Positions 32,374-41,134 of a stretch of DNA of 64,000 nucleotides are shown here, one piece after another. The DNA is from Flavobacterium pectinovorum (GTDB taxonomy: Bacteria > Bacteroidota > Bacteroidia > Flavobacteriales > Flavobacteriaceae), in NCBI RefSeq assembly GCF_006438875.1, contig NZ_RCZH01000013.1, forward strand, positions 124,001-188,000, in the 5' to 3' direction. Numbering within the stretch: the first letter of the stretch is position 1; each line of letters begins with the position of its first letter. Position numbers and translations under genes: made by a program. The notes beneath the pieces were generated by a model. The model was not told the origin of the DNA. It saw only the letters and a program-made list of their open reading frames with translations, and did no database searches.

Positions 32374-35073
32374 CTAATTTTTAATAAACTTCATACTCGA
32401 ACTTCCTTTATCTGATTTTACTTTTATAAAATAGTTTCCAGTTCTTAACTTTGATATATCAATATTAGAAACCGATTTTGCATTTGGAATAGCGATAACC
32501 AATTGTCCTAAAATATCATAAATAGATAATGACTGTATTTCTATATCATGTTTAGCATTAATATTCAAAACCTCACTTGTAGGATTAGGAAACAAAGTGA
32601 CATAATTTGAAAACTCAAAGTCCTGTGTTCCTAATGTTTTAAACGTTGATATTGCTTTATTGGTTAAAATTGGAAAATTATAGTCAAAATAAATATTTGC
32701 ATCATTTGTAAAAGAATCTCCTGTGACCAATGTTGGTTTCGTTTTTATTTTGAAAGCAATATAACCGTCATTTGTAGCATCATCAAAAGGCAAATTAATA
32801 TTCTCAAAAATAAACTCTACTTTATTTTCTTCTGAAATTTTGGTTACAAAAGAATGACTTGAACTTGTTGGAATCAAACTTGTAATATCGAATTTTGATA
32901 AATCAATCATATCTTTTACTACAATATTTTGTGCAGGATATGTTCCTGTATTTTCAAAACGAATTAAGTAATGCACGTACTCTCCTATTAATCTTGGCGT
33001 AATAACTGATCCTTCTAAGCAAGTTTTATCATTTGGATCGTAAGAACCAACAACAGTTTGATTTAATTCAAATGTATTATCCTGAGGCGTTTTTTCTGTA
33101 TCTTGCGAGGTAATAGTTGTTTTATATTTTAATATGTCATCGTTCTTAACTGCAGGAATATCTGTTGGTCTGTTTAATTTAAAAGTTAACATTATTTCTT
33201 TAGTTTCAAATGGCGCTAAATTTGAAAAACTCCACGATAAAGTATTACTTGTTTGATTTTCTGATGAAGGATCCGAAGTTTTTAAATGTAAAACAGCATC
33301 ATTGAAAGTTAAATTAACAGTACCTGACTGTGTAATATTTCCCTTATTTCTATACACTAATTTATATTTTGCATCAAAACCCGGACGTGCGGCTTCTGTA
33401 GGAATTAAAACAACTTCTAAATCCGGTTGATTTCCATTTGATGAAATACAGAAATCTTGTGTATAAGGACTTTCTTCGGTTGGAAAATTCACAGTTACTG
33501 ATTCTGGCGAGACTGTAAAGTAATTAGGATTTTCTACAAATGGTCTAATAGAAATCACGCCTGCCTGAACCGGAATTGCATACGAAGAATTATTTGCAGA
33601 ATAAAAAATGCCCGTATTTGTTCCATTAGTAATTGTATATTTTAAATTTGGAAATATTGAATTGTTTGCTATACATCCCTTATTATCAAAATTATATTTA
33701 TGTACTCCACTAATAACATAATACGAATTACCCGGAACAAAATTACAATAGGTATTTATTTCACAATTATCAATCCCGCTCTGGGTTAATATCTCTTTAT
33801 AATAATTAATATTCTCCTCATCTACACATAAATACTTTAGTTTTGGTGCACTTAAGAAATAAGTTTTATATGTTTTTCCGTTTTTTAACAACAAATAAAG
33901 CAATGAATTATTACCTGTTAGGCTTACATCAAGTAATTCTTTCAATGGCGACAAATCTAAAAACTCAACTTTAGTCGTAGAAGCTATTAGAATCTGTAAA
34001 TGCAAGTTCTTTTTTAAGTCTAAAGCTGATAATGACGTGTTTGAGCAATTTAATGTCTCTAAACTTTCTGACCCTGAAATATCTAGAGAAGTTAATAAAG
34101 AATTAAAATTACAACTTACATTTTTTAAACCTGAGCATTTTTTTAAATCTAAATTTAATAATTTATTATCACTGCAATTTAAGGATTCTAATGCACTAAG
34201 ACCTGAAAGATTTAACACATTTAGAATACAATTATTTATGGTCAGTTTTTTTAAATAAGGAAGATTTTCCAGATTTGCTTCTTTAAGAAGCTTGTTTTCA
34301 TCCATAACAATATCTTCTAATTTTGGCATATCTTTTATTGCTAAAGTAGAGATTTTGTTTTGTGAAGCATTTACACTAATTAGGTTTTTACAAGCTGAAA
34401 AGTCTAATTCAGACAATAAATTATGAACACAATCTAATTTTTCTAAACTAACTAAATCAGTTAGATTTATATTTTGCAGCATATTTTGGCTTATGTCTAA
34501 AGTTTTAAGTTTTTTTAAGCCTGAGAAATTCATCGCTGTTATGGTAGTACTATTACAAATTAAAATTTCCAAATTAGGAAACTGCGAAAGTCCAACATTT
34601 CCTTCTCCTGTTAAATAAGGCTTCATTAAACCTGTACCAGATGCATCAAGCCGTTTTAGATTAAGTCCTTCAAGATTAATGCCGGTCGGAAAATCAGTAT
34701 TATAACTGCAGTCTAAATCTTCTAAATATACCAAAGGTCTTAAATCTGCTCCGGAAACTCTATTTGATCGATAATTTAAAGATCTAAGATTTTTAAAATA
34801 TTCAATACCTATAATATTAAACATTTGTGTATCATTATTGTTTTTAGTGCTAACGTCCAGATAATAAACTTGTAGTGCTTCTGAAGCATCAATTTCCTTA
34901 TCTCCATTAGTGTCAATTATAATATTAACACCATTTTTATCTTTTGCAAAACCATTTTCTGCATTAGCAGTAATCAGTCGGCTCTTAAAAGTCGAATTTG
35001 CAAAAACTATATTCTGGCCTCTTAAAGAACTACATAAACATAATACCAGAACTAAAAAGTAGAATTTCTTCAT
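32374..35073 (-). CDS. Leucine-rich-repeat surface protein, probable type IX secretion cargo
   Basis: Protein of 899 residues with a signal peptide (about 1-20). Residues about 90-400 carry LRR units (LxxLxLxxN-type: LNLSGLSALESLNCSDNKLL and similar). Residues about 460-560 are beta-rich, about 560-800 include Ig-like segments with a conserved SYDPNDKTCLEG motif, and the C-terminus (about 825-899, FPNPTSEVLNINAK, GQLV, LRTGNYFIKVKSDKG) is a type A T9SS sorting domain. It is expected to be exported by the type IX system (see porQ) and held at the surface. Confidence 0.85.
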   Translation of the reverse strand: MKKFYFLVLVLCLCSSLRGQNIVFANSTFKSRLITANAENGFAKDKNGVNIIIDTNGDKEIDASEALQVYYLDVSTKNNNDTQMFNIIGIEYFKNLRSLNYRSNRVSGADLRPLVYLEDLDCSYNTDFPTGINLEGLNLKRLDASGTGLMKPYLTGEGNVGLSQFPNLEILICNSTTITAMNFSGLKKLKTLDISQNMLQNINLTDLVSLEKLDCVHNLLSELDFSACKNLISVNASQNKISTLAIKDMPKLEDIVMDENKLLKEANLENLPYLKKLTINNCILNVLNLSGLSALESLNCSDNKLLNLDLKKCSGLKNVSCNFNSLLTSLDISGSESLETLNCSNTSLSALDLKKNLHLQILIASTTKVEFLDLSPLKELLDVSLTGNNSLLYLLLKNGKTYKTYFLSAPKLKYLCVDEENINYYKEILTQSGIDNCEINTYCNFVPGNSYYVISGVHKYNFDNKGCIANNSIFPNLKYTITNGTNTGIFYSANNSSYAIPVQAGVISIRPFVENPNYFTVSPESVTVNFPTEESPYTQDFCISSNGNQPDLEVVLIPTEAARPGFDAKYKLVYRNKGNITQSGTVNLTFNDAVLHLKTSDPSSENQTSNTLSWSFSNLAPFETKEIMLTFKLNRPTDIPAVKNDDILKYKTTITSQDTEKTPQDNTFELNQTVVGSYDPNDKTCLEGSVITPRLIGEYVHYLIRFENTGTYPAQNIVVKDMIDLSKFDITSLIPTSSSHSFVTKISEENKVEFIFENINLPFDDATNDGYIAFKIKTKPTLVTGDSFTNDANIYFDYNFPILTNKAISTFKTLGTQDFEFSNYVTLFPNPTSEVLNINAKHDIEIQSLSIYDILGQLVIAIPNAKSVSNIDISKLRTGNYFIKVKSDKGSSSMKFIKN

Positions 35074-35160
35074 ATATATAAATTTTCAACAAAAATAAGT
35101 TTTTAAGACTATAACACAACTTTATTTGTTAAATTTTCTTAAAATTAAAAATATAGCGCA

Positions 35161-35197
35161 AAAAAAAGTCCCACATTGCTGTGGGACTTTCTATTTA
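35161..35197 (-). terminator. Terminator of rpsA
   Basis: A 37-bp sequence identical to 32330-32366, a hairpin AAGTCCCACA / TGTGGGACTT with a T run on the minus strand, 14 bp after the rpsA stop. Confidence 0.88.
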
Positions 35198-35211
35198 GAG
35201 GAAACTAAGAA

Positions 35212-36990
35212 TTATTTTTTCTCAGTTTTTTCCATTTTAGCTTTCAATGCAGCTAATACGTCATTGTTATCTCCTAAAGTTGCAGCTGGTGCATTTGTAG
35301 ATGAGTTAGATGAAGTATTTTCAGTTGCAGTTTTCACGTTTTTCTCTTCTTCTTCACGGAAGATAGCAGTGTGAGAAGCAACTACTCTTTTGAATTCTTT
35401 GTTAAATTCGATTACTTTGAAATCAGCAGTATCACCTTTTTTCAATTTCTTTCCGTCTTCTTTTTCAAGGTGACGAGTAGGAATGAAAGCAACGATATCA
35501 TCTCCGAATTCTACAGTAGCTCCTTTGTCAACGATTTCAGAAATTTCACCATTGTGGATAGTTCCTACAGCGAAAGAATCTTCGTATTGATCCCAAGGAT
35601 TAGCAGTAGTTTGTTTGTGACCTAAAGATAATTTACGTCCTTCAACATCTAATTCTAATACAACTACATCAAGTTTCTCACCAACATTTACAAATTCAGA
35701 TGGGTGTTTGATTTTCTTAGTCCAAGATAAGTCAGAGATGTAAATTAATCCATCAATTCCTTCTTCTAATTCTACGAAAATACCAAAGTTTGTAAAGTTT
35801 CTAACGATACCTGTATGTTTAGAACCTACTGGGTATTTAGAAGTAATGTCAGTCCATGGATCTTGAGTCAATTGTTTGATACCTAATGACATTTTACGGT
35901 CATCTCTATCTAAAGTTAAGATAACAGCTTCAACAACATCTCCAACTTTTACGAAATCCTGAGCAGAACGTAAATGAGTAGACCATGACATTTCAGAAAC
36001 GTGGATTAAACCTTCAACACCTTCAGCAACTTCGATAAATGCACCGTAATCAGCGATTACAACTACTTTACCTTTTACTTTATCACCAATAGTTAAATTA
36101 GCATCTAAAGCATCCCATGGGTGAGCGTTTAATTGTTTCAATCCTAATTGAATTCTTGTTTTCTCATCATCGAAATCAAGGATTACAACGTTTAATTTTT
36201 GGTCTAATTCAAGAACTTCACTTGGGTGGTTGATTCTACTCCAAGAAAGGTCAGTAATGTGAATTAATCCATCAACACCACCTAAGTCAATGAACACACC
36301 ATAAGAAGTAATGTTTTTAACAACACCTTCTAATACTTGTCCTTTTTGTAATTGACCGATGATTTCTTTTTTCTGTACTTCGATATCAGCTTCGATAAGC
36401 GCTTTATGAGATACAACAACGTTTTTGAATTCGTGGTTAATTTTTACCACTTTGAATTCCATCATTTTGTTTACATATACATCGTAGTCTCTAATTGGCT
36501 TAACATCAATTTGAGAACCAGGTAAGAAAGCTTCAATTCCGAAAACGTCAACGATCATACCACCTTTAGTTCTGCATTTTACAAAACCATTAACGATTTC
36601 TCCTGTTTCGTTTGCAGAAATAACTCTATCCCATGATTTAATAGTACGTGCTTTTCTGTGAGATAATACTAATTGACCTGTTTTGTCCTCACGGATGTCA
36701 ATTAATACTTCTACTTTGTCACCAACTTTTAAGTTTGGGTTGTAACGGAATTCGTTTAAAGAAATAACACCTTCCGATTTTGCATTGATATCAACGATAA
36801 CGTCTCTATCTGTAATTCTAACAACTACACCTTCAACTACTTCTTCTTGATCTGTAGCGATGAAAGTTTTTGATACTAAGTCTTCGAATTCTTGTAAGTT
36901 TTTCTCATCTACTGCATCGATACCTTCTTCGAAGTTATGCCAGTTAAAATTTGCTAAAAACTCTTCTTGTGATTTTAATTGTTCAGACAT
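35212..36990 (-). CDS. rpsA: 30S ribosomal protein S1
   Basis: Six S1 RNA-binding repeats span about residues 50-540; the third to fifth carry the clear GxFxxxxxGxDGLIHxSxxSW signature (for example GVFIDLGGVDGLIHITDLSW). The acidic N-terminus and an Asn/Ser/Thr-rich C-terminal tail complete 592 residues, normal for Bacteroidota. S1 aids initiation on mRNA, notable in this phylum where Shine-Dalgarno sites are rare. A perfect TTTG-N19-TAATTTTG promoter gives a leader of about 110 bases. The last codons are Lys/Glu-rich. Confidence 0.95.
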   Translation of the reverse strand: MSEQLKSQEEFLANFNWHNFEEGIDAVDEKNLQEFEDLVSKTFIATDQEEVVEGVVVRITDRDVIVDINAKSEGVISLNEFRYNPNLKVGDKVEVLIDIREDKTGQLVLSHRKARTIKSWDRVISANETGEIVNGFVKCRTKGGMIVDVFGIEAFLPGSQIDVKPIRDYDVYVNKMMEFKVVKINHEFKNVVVSHKALIEADIEVQKKEIIGQLQKGQVLEGVVKNITSYGVFIDLGGVDGLIHITDLSWSRINHPSEVLELDQKLNVVILDFDDEKTRIQLGLKQLNAHPWDALDANLTIGDKVKGKVVVIADYGAFIEVAEGVEGLIHVSEMSWSTHLRSAQDFVKVGDVVEAVILTLDRDDRKMSLGIKQLTQDPWTDITSKYPVGSKHTGIVRNFTNFGIFVELEEGIDGLIYISDLSWTKKIKHPSEFVNVGEKLDVVVLELDVEGRKLSLGHKQTTANPWDQYEDSFAVGTIHNGEISEIVDKGATVEFGDDIVAFIPTRHLEKEDGKKLKKGDTADFKVIEFNKEFKRVVASHTAIFREEEEKNVKTATENTSSNSSTNAPAATLGDNNDVLAALKAKMEKTEKK

Positions 36991-37008
36991 GCTGATAAAA
37001 AATTTGTA

Positions 37009-37089
37009 TTCTGTTTTTCTTGAGTTTCTTAAAGCGATAGAAAAAACAGAAGTTGTTTTACATAAATAGTTGATACCTAATGGAAACTC
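37009..37089 (-). promoter_or_regulatory. Possible structured rpsA leader (pseudoknot-type pairing)
   Basis: In transcript order the leader holds GAGTTTC (37083-37089), TTCTGTTTTTTCT (37039-37051), GAAACTC (37022-37028) and AGAAAAACAGAA (37009-37020). The first pairs with the third and the second with the fourth, an A-B-A'-B' order that would form a pseudoknot. Since S1 autoregulates rpsA in other bacteria, a regulatory RNA here is plausible but unproven. Confidence 0.4.
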
Positions 37090-37108
37090 TTCTCTGCCAA
37101 AAGGTTTG

Positions 37109-37139
37109 CAAAATTAATACATTTTTCTGTAATAGCAAA
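37109..37139 (-). promoter_or_regulatory. rpsA promoter (TTTG-N19-TAATTTTG)
   Basis: On the minus strand TTTG (37136-37139), a spacer of exactly 19 bp and TAATTTTG (37109-37116) match the Bacteroidota consensus exactly. The start codon at 36990 implies a leader of about 110 bases. Confidence 0.85.
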
Positions 37140-37620
37140 ATAAATCAAAATGATTATCATTCAATTGTTCAGGAGCAGATCTTGTAAGATTTTTCAAGAC
37201 CTTCAGTCCCGCTTTCACCTTTATCTTTTTCTGTCTGAAAAAGCCAGAAAAAGGATACCGGCTCTATCGGGGCTATATTAGAGATTTAGTAGTCATTAAA
37301 CACTTTTAGAGCCAAACGCGACAGATTGACTACGCGCAATTACCTTTGTCAAAGTTTTGAAACCAAGAATGTGAGGAGCTTTAATTATTAAACTTTGGCA
37401 AAGATTTTAAAGTAATATTTTACACAAAACAGCCCAAATATTGTCATTTCGACGGAGGAGAAATCTTCGCGAGAAGCTCCGTAATCAAAATTGCTAATCT
37501 TTGTCGAGTTACTTGCGAAGATTTCTCCTCCGTCGAAATGACAAAAATACGCAGAACCGCTTTAAATATAAGCTTTTCCAAAGTTCCTTACACCCTTGTT
37601 TTCAAAACTTTGACAAAGGT
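37140..37620. repeat. Intergenic mosaic of three repeat families (C, B, A, B)
   Basis: In order: family C, reversed (37204-37275, with the hairpin CTTTTTCTG / CAGAAAAAG); family B (37340-37410, CCTTTGTCAAAGTTT with AAACTTTGGCAAAG); family A (37441-37544); and family B again (37571-37623, ending over the stop codon of the next gene). No open frame is convincing. Confidence 0.75.
37441..37544. repeat. Dispersed hairpin repeat, family A, copy 2
   Basis: Arms TGTCATTTCGACGGAGGAG (from 37442) and its complement CTCCTCCGTCGAAATGACA (to 37543) are exact, extended inward by AAATCTTCGC / GCGAAGATTT. The centre AATCTTTGTCGAG matches copy 1 at 18122-18222. Confidence 0.85.
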
Positions 37621-38865
37621 TTATTTTAAAATCAATTCAAATAACTTCGGATTTTCAAATCTACTTTCATCTAATTGAAAATTTTTATCATAAAATTTCC
37701 ACGGAGAATTTGCAAAAAAGTACATTTTATTTTTAATTAACGTAGCTAAAGCCGGCTCATTAAAAACGTTTCTATTATTATCTAAAACCGTAAAATCAAT
37801 CATTTTATTTTCAGTTTCGTCAAGTTTGTAACGCACAATCCTGATTGGCACTACTCCATTCTGAATCACGATTAATGAATTCTTATAAAAAACCAATCCA
37901 TCAATTCCTTTTCTAGAGACATTATCAGGAAATTCTAACCAGGTTTCTTTTTTACTCTTTATATCTATTGCTAAAATTCCTTTAAGATAATCAGCGATAA
38001 ATATTTTTGATTCCTTTTTATTTAATGTAATTCCCTGCAGATTAAAAGCTTCTTTTCGAAGATCCTTCCATAAAACCAAATTCTCTTTTTCTATTTTATA
38101 GATTATCGGTTCAGCACTATCCGAAATATAAATATCATTATTTTTACTTACTACAAGATCTCCAAAAACATGATTTCCCTCGATCGTATAACGTTTGATT
38201 AATTTTCTGGTTGTTATGTCAATTTTCAAAACTTCACTTTTGCCTTCCATCTCTTTCGAAAAACCTTTCATTTCAGGAATTGCCGAGCAAGTAATCCATA
38301 AATATTTCTGATCATAATCTGTCTTTAAAGCAAATACTGAATACGAACAATCCGTAAACCAATCCGTGCATTTACCCTTTTCATCAAAAGAAACAACCTT
38401 TTTATTTCGAATACTTGATGACAACCAAAGTTTGTGCTTATCTAAATAAATTAAACCTTCAGGATGCAAATCTTTTTCAGAAAGGCTTAATTTTTCAACA
38501 GAGCTTTCAATTGTTTTAGATTGGAAAACCTTAAGTTCTAATAAATCTTTAAAACCTTTGTCTTTTTTAATTGGATCAAAATCAGAGTCATCTTCAAAAG
38601 CTATCGTATTATTAGCCAGAACAAGAGTCTTCAAAACGCTTAAAGATTCCTCCTTTTTACCATTTAAGGAATAAGCCGAAGCTAAATTGTAAGTAAAAGT
38701 GGGATGCATCGGACGAATACTATCTAATTCTTTCGCCAATTTCAAAAACTGAATATAATCTTTGCTCTTATAGGCTTCTACACTTTTATCATACAAGGCT
38801 TTAGTTTGAGAAAACCCTGAAATTGCAAATAAAAGCAATACAAATATTTTAATCTTCAGCATCAT
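37621..38865 (-). CDS. Exported TPR plus beta-propeller (SMP-30-like) protein
   Basis: Protein of 414 residues with a signal peptide (about 1-19, ending SGFSQ). Residues about 20-100 have a TPR-like helical pattern (YDKSVEAYKSKDYIQFLKLA). Residues about 130-400 form repeated beta-propeller strands with motifs HPEGLIYLDKHKLWLSS, FGDLVVSKNNDIYISDS and LQGITLNKKESKIFIADY, resembling SMP-30/gluconolactonase-like propellers. No catalytic assignment is made. The stop codon lies inside a family B repeat arm. Confidence 0.7.
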   Translation of the reverse strand: MMLKIKIFVLLLFAISGFSQTKALYDKSVEAYKSKDYIQFLKLAKELDSIRPMHPTFTYNLASAYSLNGKKEESLSVLKTLVLANNTIAFEDDSDFDPIKKDKGFKDLLELKVFQSKTIESSVEKLSLSEKDLHPEGLIYLDKHKLWLSSSIRNKKVVSFDEKGKCTDWFTDCSYSVFALKTDYDQKYLWITCSAIPEMKGFSKEMEGKSEVLKIDITTRKLIKRYTIEGNHVFGDLVVSKNNDIYISDSAEPIIYKIEKENLVLWKDLRKEAFNLQGITLNKKESKIFIADYLKGILAIDIKSKKETWLEFPDNVSRKGIDGLVFYKNSLIVIQNGVVPIRIVRYKLDETENKMIDFTVLDNNRNVFNEPALATLIKNKMYFFANSPWKFYDKNFQLDESRFENPKLFELILK

Positions 38866-38981
38866 TAATACCTTAAAAATGAATTATTAAAGTTATTCTT
38901 TTTTATTCAAACAAAAAAGCCTTAAAACAATAAGCCCGACAGATTCTATCAGAGAATTTAAGACTATCGGAGTTACTGCAC

Positions 38982-39024
38982 ATGATTACCTTTATCAAAG
39001 TTTTTAAACTTTTACAAAGATTTA
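38982..39024. repeat. Family B palindrome at the end of the higA-type gene
   Basis: Arms ACCTTTATCAAAGTTT and AAACTTTTACAAAGA; the right arm runs into the stop codon of the antitoxin gene (39022-39024). The preceding 40 bp share further words (CGACAGATT, GATTACCTTT) with the copy near 37312-37350. Confidence 0.7.
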
Positions 39025-39348
39025 TGAAACTAGCAAATTCTTATTTTCAATTTTTACTTTAAAACTTATTTCAGCTTTTAATGCTTTAAAAACTTTAATT
39101 ATTGTATCAATAGTAGCGCTATTTGCACTACTTTCCAATTTGGAAATCTGAGCTTTTTTAACACCAATCAATTCTCCAAGTTGTTCTTGAGTTAAGTTTC
39201 TTTCTTTTCTTGCTGTTTTAATCATTCTTCCTAAAACATCCATACTAAGCTCATATTCATACTTATCTCTTTCCAATGTTCCTATTTCACCTATATATTC
39301 GTCTTTCATTTCAGAAAGAGAATATGACTTAATTACTGTTTTTGCCAT
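39022..39348 (-). CDS. higA: XRE-family antitoxin (HigA-like)
   Basis: DNA-binding antitoxin of 108 residues. The Cro/C1-type helix-turn-helix is at about residues 37-92 (MIKTARKERNLTQEQLGELI then GVKKAQISKLESS). It follows the toxin gene by 10 bp, the order typical of higBA systems. By family it binds the operon promoter and neutralises the toxin. The last codons are encoded by an arm of a dispersed repeat. Confidence 0.82.
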   Translation of the reverse strand: MAKTVIKSYSLSEMKDEYIGEIGTLERDKYEYELSMDVLGRMIKTARKERNLTQEQLGELIGVKKAQISKLESSANSATIDTIIKVFKALKAEISFKVKIENKNLLVS

Positions 39349-39358
39349 AATTTTAGTT

Positions 39359-39691
39359 TTACTTATTTTCGAAATAACGAATTCTTATTTTATTAGCTCT
39401 ATCAATTTCGTCAATTGGAACCTTATCTACCTTTTTTAAAAAACCATGAGTTGCAAAAATAAAAGTTTGTTTACTATCGGTTTTATCCCAAAATGCTAAA
39501 AGTCTTATTTGAACTCCGCCAAATCTCAATCTAAACTCCCAAATGTCATTTTTCAATTTTTTAAATAATCTGGAATCGTGATTTCTTTCTGTTAAATCAA
39601 TATTATACAAAAGTTTAGCAATGGTTTTCTTATCCAGTTTTGACACAAATTCTTTTGCTTCTTCTAAAAACCTTGTTTCAAAATATTTCAT
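39359..39691 (-). CDS. higB: RelE/HigB-type (Gp49-like) toxin
   Basis: mRNA-interferase-like toxin of 110 residues. The fold signature is seen in the helix EEAKEFVSKLDKKTIAKLLY, the strand segment RLFKKLKNDIWEFRLRFGGVQ and IRLLAFWDKTDSKQTFIFATHGFLKK, the Gp49/HigB pattern. Catalytic Arg/Lys residues typical of RelE-type toxins are present in number. The gene starts 18 bp from a perfect 19-bp palindrome that may carry its operator. Confidence 0.8.
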   Translation of the reverse strand: MKYFETRFLEEAKEFVSKLDKKTIAKLLYNIDLTERNHDSRLFKKLKNDIWEFRLRFGGVQIRLLAFWDKTDSKQTFIFATHGFLKKVDKVPIDEIDRANKIRIRYFENK

Positions 39692-39708
39692 TCAAATTTT
39701 GATATAAC

Positions 39709-39754
39709 AAAAATACCACAAAGTTTCCAAATTTAGAAACTTTGTGGTATTTTT
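39709..39754. terminator. Perfect 19-bp palindrome: terminator of the upstream permease and possible higBA operator
   Basis: Arms AAAAATACCACAAAGTTTC (39709-39727) and its exact complement (39736-39754), loop of 8. On the minus strand it follows the permease stop by 50 bp and ends in a T run; its distal arm contains TATTTTTG, a -7-like box for the toxin gene. Confidence 0.75.
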
Positions 39755-39803
39755 ATGTTTATTGTTATAGCAGGTTTTAAAAACCTCTGTAAATTATTTT
39801 TTC

Positions 39804-41066
39804 TTAATGACTCAAATTCTCAATTTCCTTTGGATCATGTTTGTATTTAAATAAAAATATAAATAAAATTAAAATTACAAAAGCATATCCAGCAAATGAA
39901 AACCAAACCTCTGGCCACTGAACTCTTTTTCCAATAGTAAAATAACTCACTGTTCTTCCTGCAAATTCACCACCTAAAATAGCGCCAATTCCATTGGTCA
40001 TCAACATAAATAGTCCTTGCGCACTTGATCTTATTTTACTATCAGTTTCTCTCTCAACAAATAAAGAACCAGAAATATTAAAGAAATCAAAAGCCATTCC
40101 GTACACTATCATTGATAAAATAAGAAAAATTACTCCCGAGCCAGGATTTCCAATTCCAAATAAAGCAAAACGTAACACCCATGCAATCATACTAAATACC
40201 ATCACTTGTTTGATTCCGAATCTCTTTAAGAAAAATGGTATAGTTAAAATAAATAATGTTTCAGAAATTTGAGACAATGAAATTATAAAAACAGAATGCT
40301 CAACTCCAAAAGTACCATGGTATTCTGGATTAGAACCAAAATCTCTAATAAACGTATCACCAAACATATTTGTAACTTGTAGTGCCGCGCCTAATAACAT
40401 TGCAAAAACAAAAAATACCGCCATTTTTTTTTGTTTAAACAATACAAAAGCATCTAATCCAAATTTACTTGACAAAGATTGATTTGAATTTTTATTTTCT
40501 GCAGGAACATCAGGCATTGTAAAAGAAAAGAAACCAGTAATAATCATTGCTACTGAAGCAAAAACAAATTGATTTGTATTTGATTTCCAATCTGTTAAAT
40601 CAGTAACCCACATTGCTATTATAAAACCTACTGTACCCCAAACACGAATTGGAGTAAATGCTTCTTGTACATTAAATTTGAATTTATTTAAAACCGCATA
40701 ACTAACAGAATTATTTAAAGCTATAGTTGGCATATAGAAACAACTAGTTGCAAAAATAACCCAATACATTTCGGTTGAGTTAGTTGCTTTTGTAGCGAAG
40801 AAAATTGCTATTCCAGCAATTATATGAGCAATACCTAAAACTTTTTGAGCACTAAAGTACTTATCAGCAATTATACCTAGCAATGCCGGCATAAATAAAC
40901 TTGCCCAGCCCATTGAACCATATGTTCTTCCAATCGACAAACCAACACTACCTCCTTCTAATGGGCCAAAAACCTGTCCCATGTAACCTCCCAATGAAAT
41001 CAACCATACTCCCCAAACAAAAAATTGGAGAAAATTCATAATTGTCAGCCTTAATTTAATTCCCAT
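39804..41066 (-). CDS. Nucleoside permease-type MFS transporter (NHS family)
   Basis: Twelve-span transporter of 420 residues. The opening KLRLTIMNFLQFFVWGVWLI and the segment RTYGSMGWASLFMPALLGIIADKYFSAQK match the nucleoside:H+ symporter family (NupG/XapB type). In Bacteroidota such proteins import nucleosides or related sugars; the precise substrate is inference. It lies 68 bp downstream of cmk, a nucleotide kinase gene, which fits a nucleoside role. Confidence 0.8.
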   Translation of the reverse strand: MGIKLRLTIMNFLQFFVWGVWLISLGGYMGQVFGPLEGGSVGLSIGRTYGSMGWASLFMPALLGIIADKYFSAQKVLGIAHIIAGIAIFFATKATNSTEMYWVIFATSCFYMPTIALNNSVSYAVLNKFKFNVQEAFTPIRVWGTVGFIIAMWVTDLTDWKSNTNQFVFASVAMIITGFFSFTMPDVPAENKNSNQSLSSKFGLDAFVLFKQKKMAVFFVFAMLLGAALQVTNMFGDTFIRDFGSNPEYHGTFGVEHSVFIISLSQISETLFILTIPFFLKRFGIKQVMVFSMIAWVLRFALFGIGNPGSGVIFLILSMIVYGMAFDFFNISGSLFVERETDSKIRSSAQGLFMLMTNGIGAILGGEFAGRTVSYFTIGKRVQWPEVWFSFAGYAFVILILFIFLFKYKHDPKEIENLSH

Positions 41067-41134
41067 ATGATGAAATTGTCTTTTAGTAAAAATGAAGCGG
41101 TAAAACTACCATTAAAAATGATATCTACAAAAAA

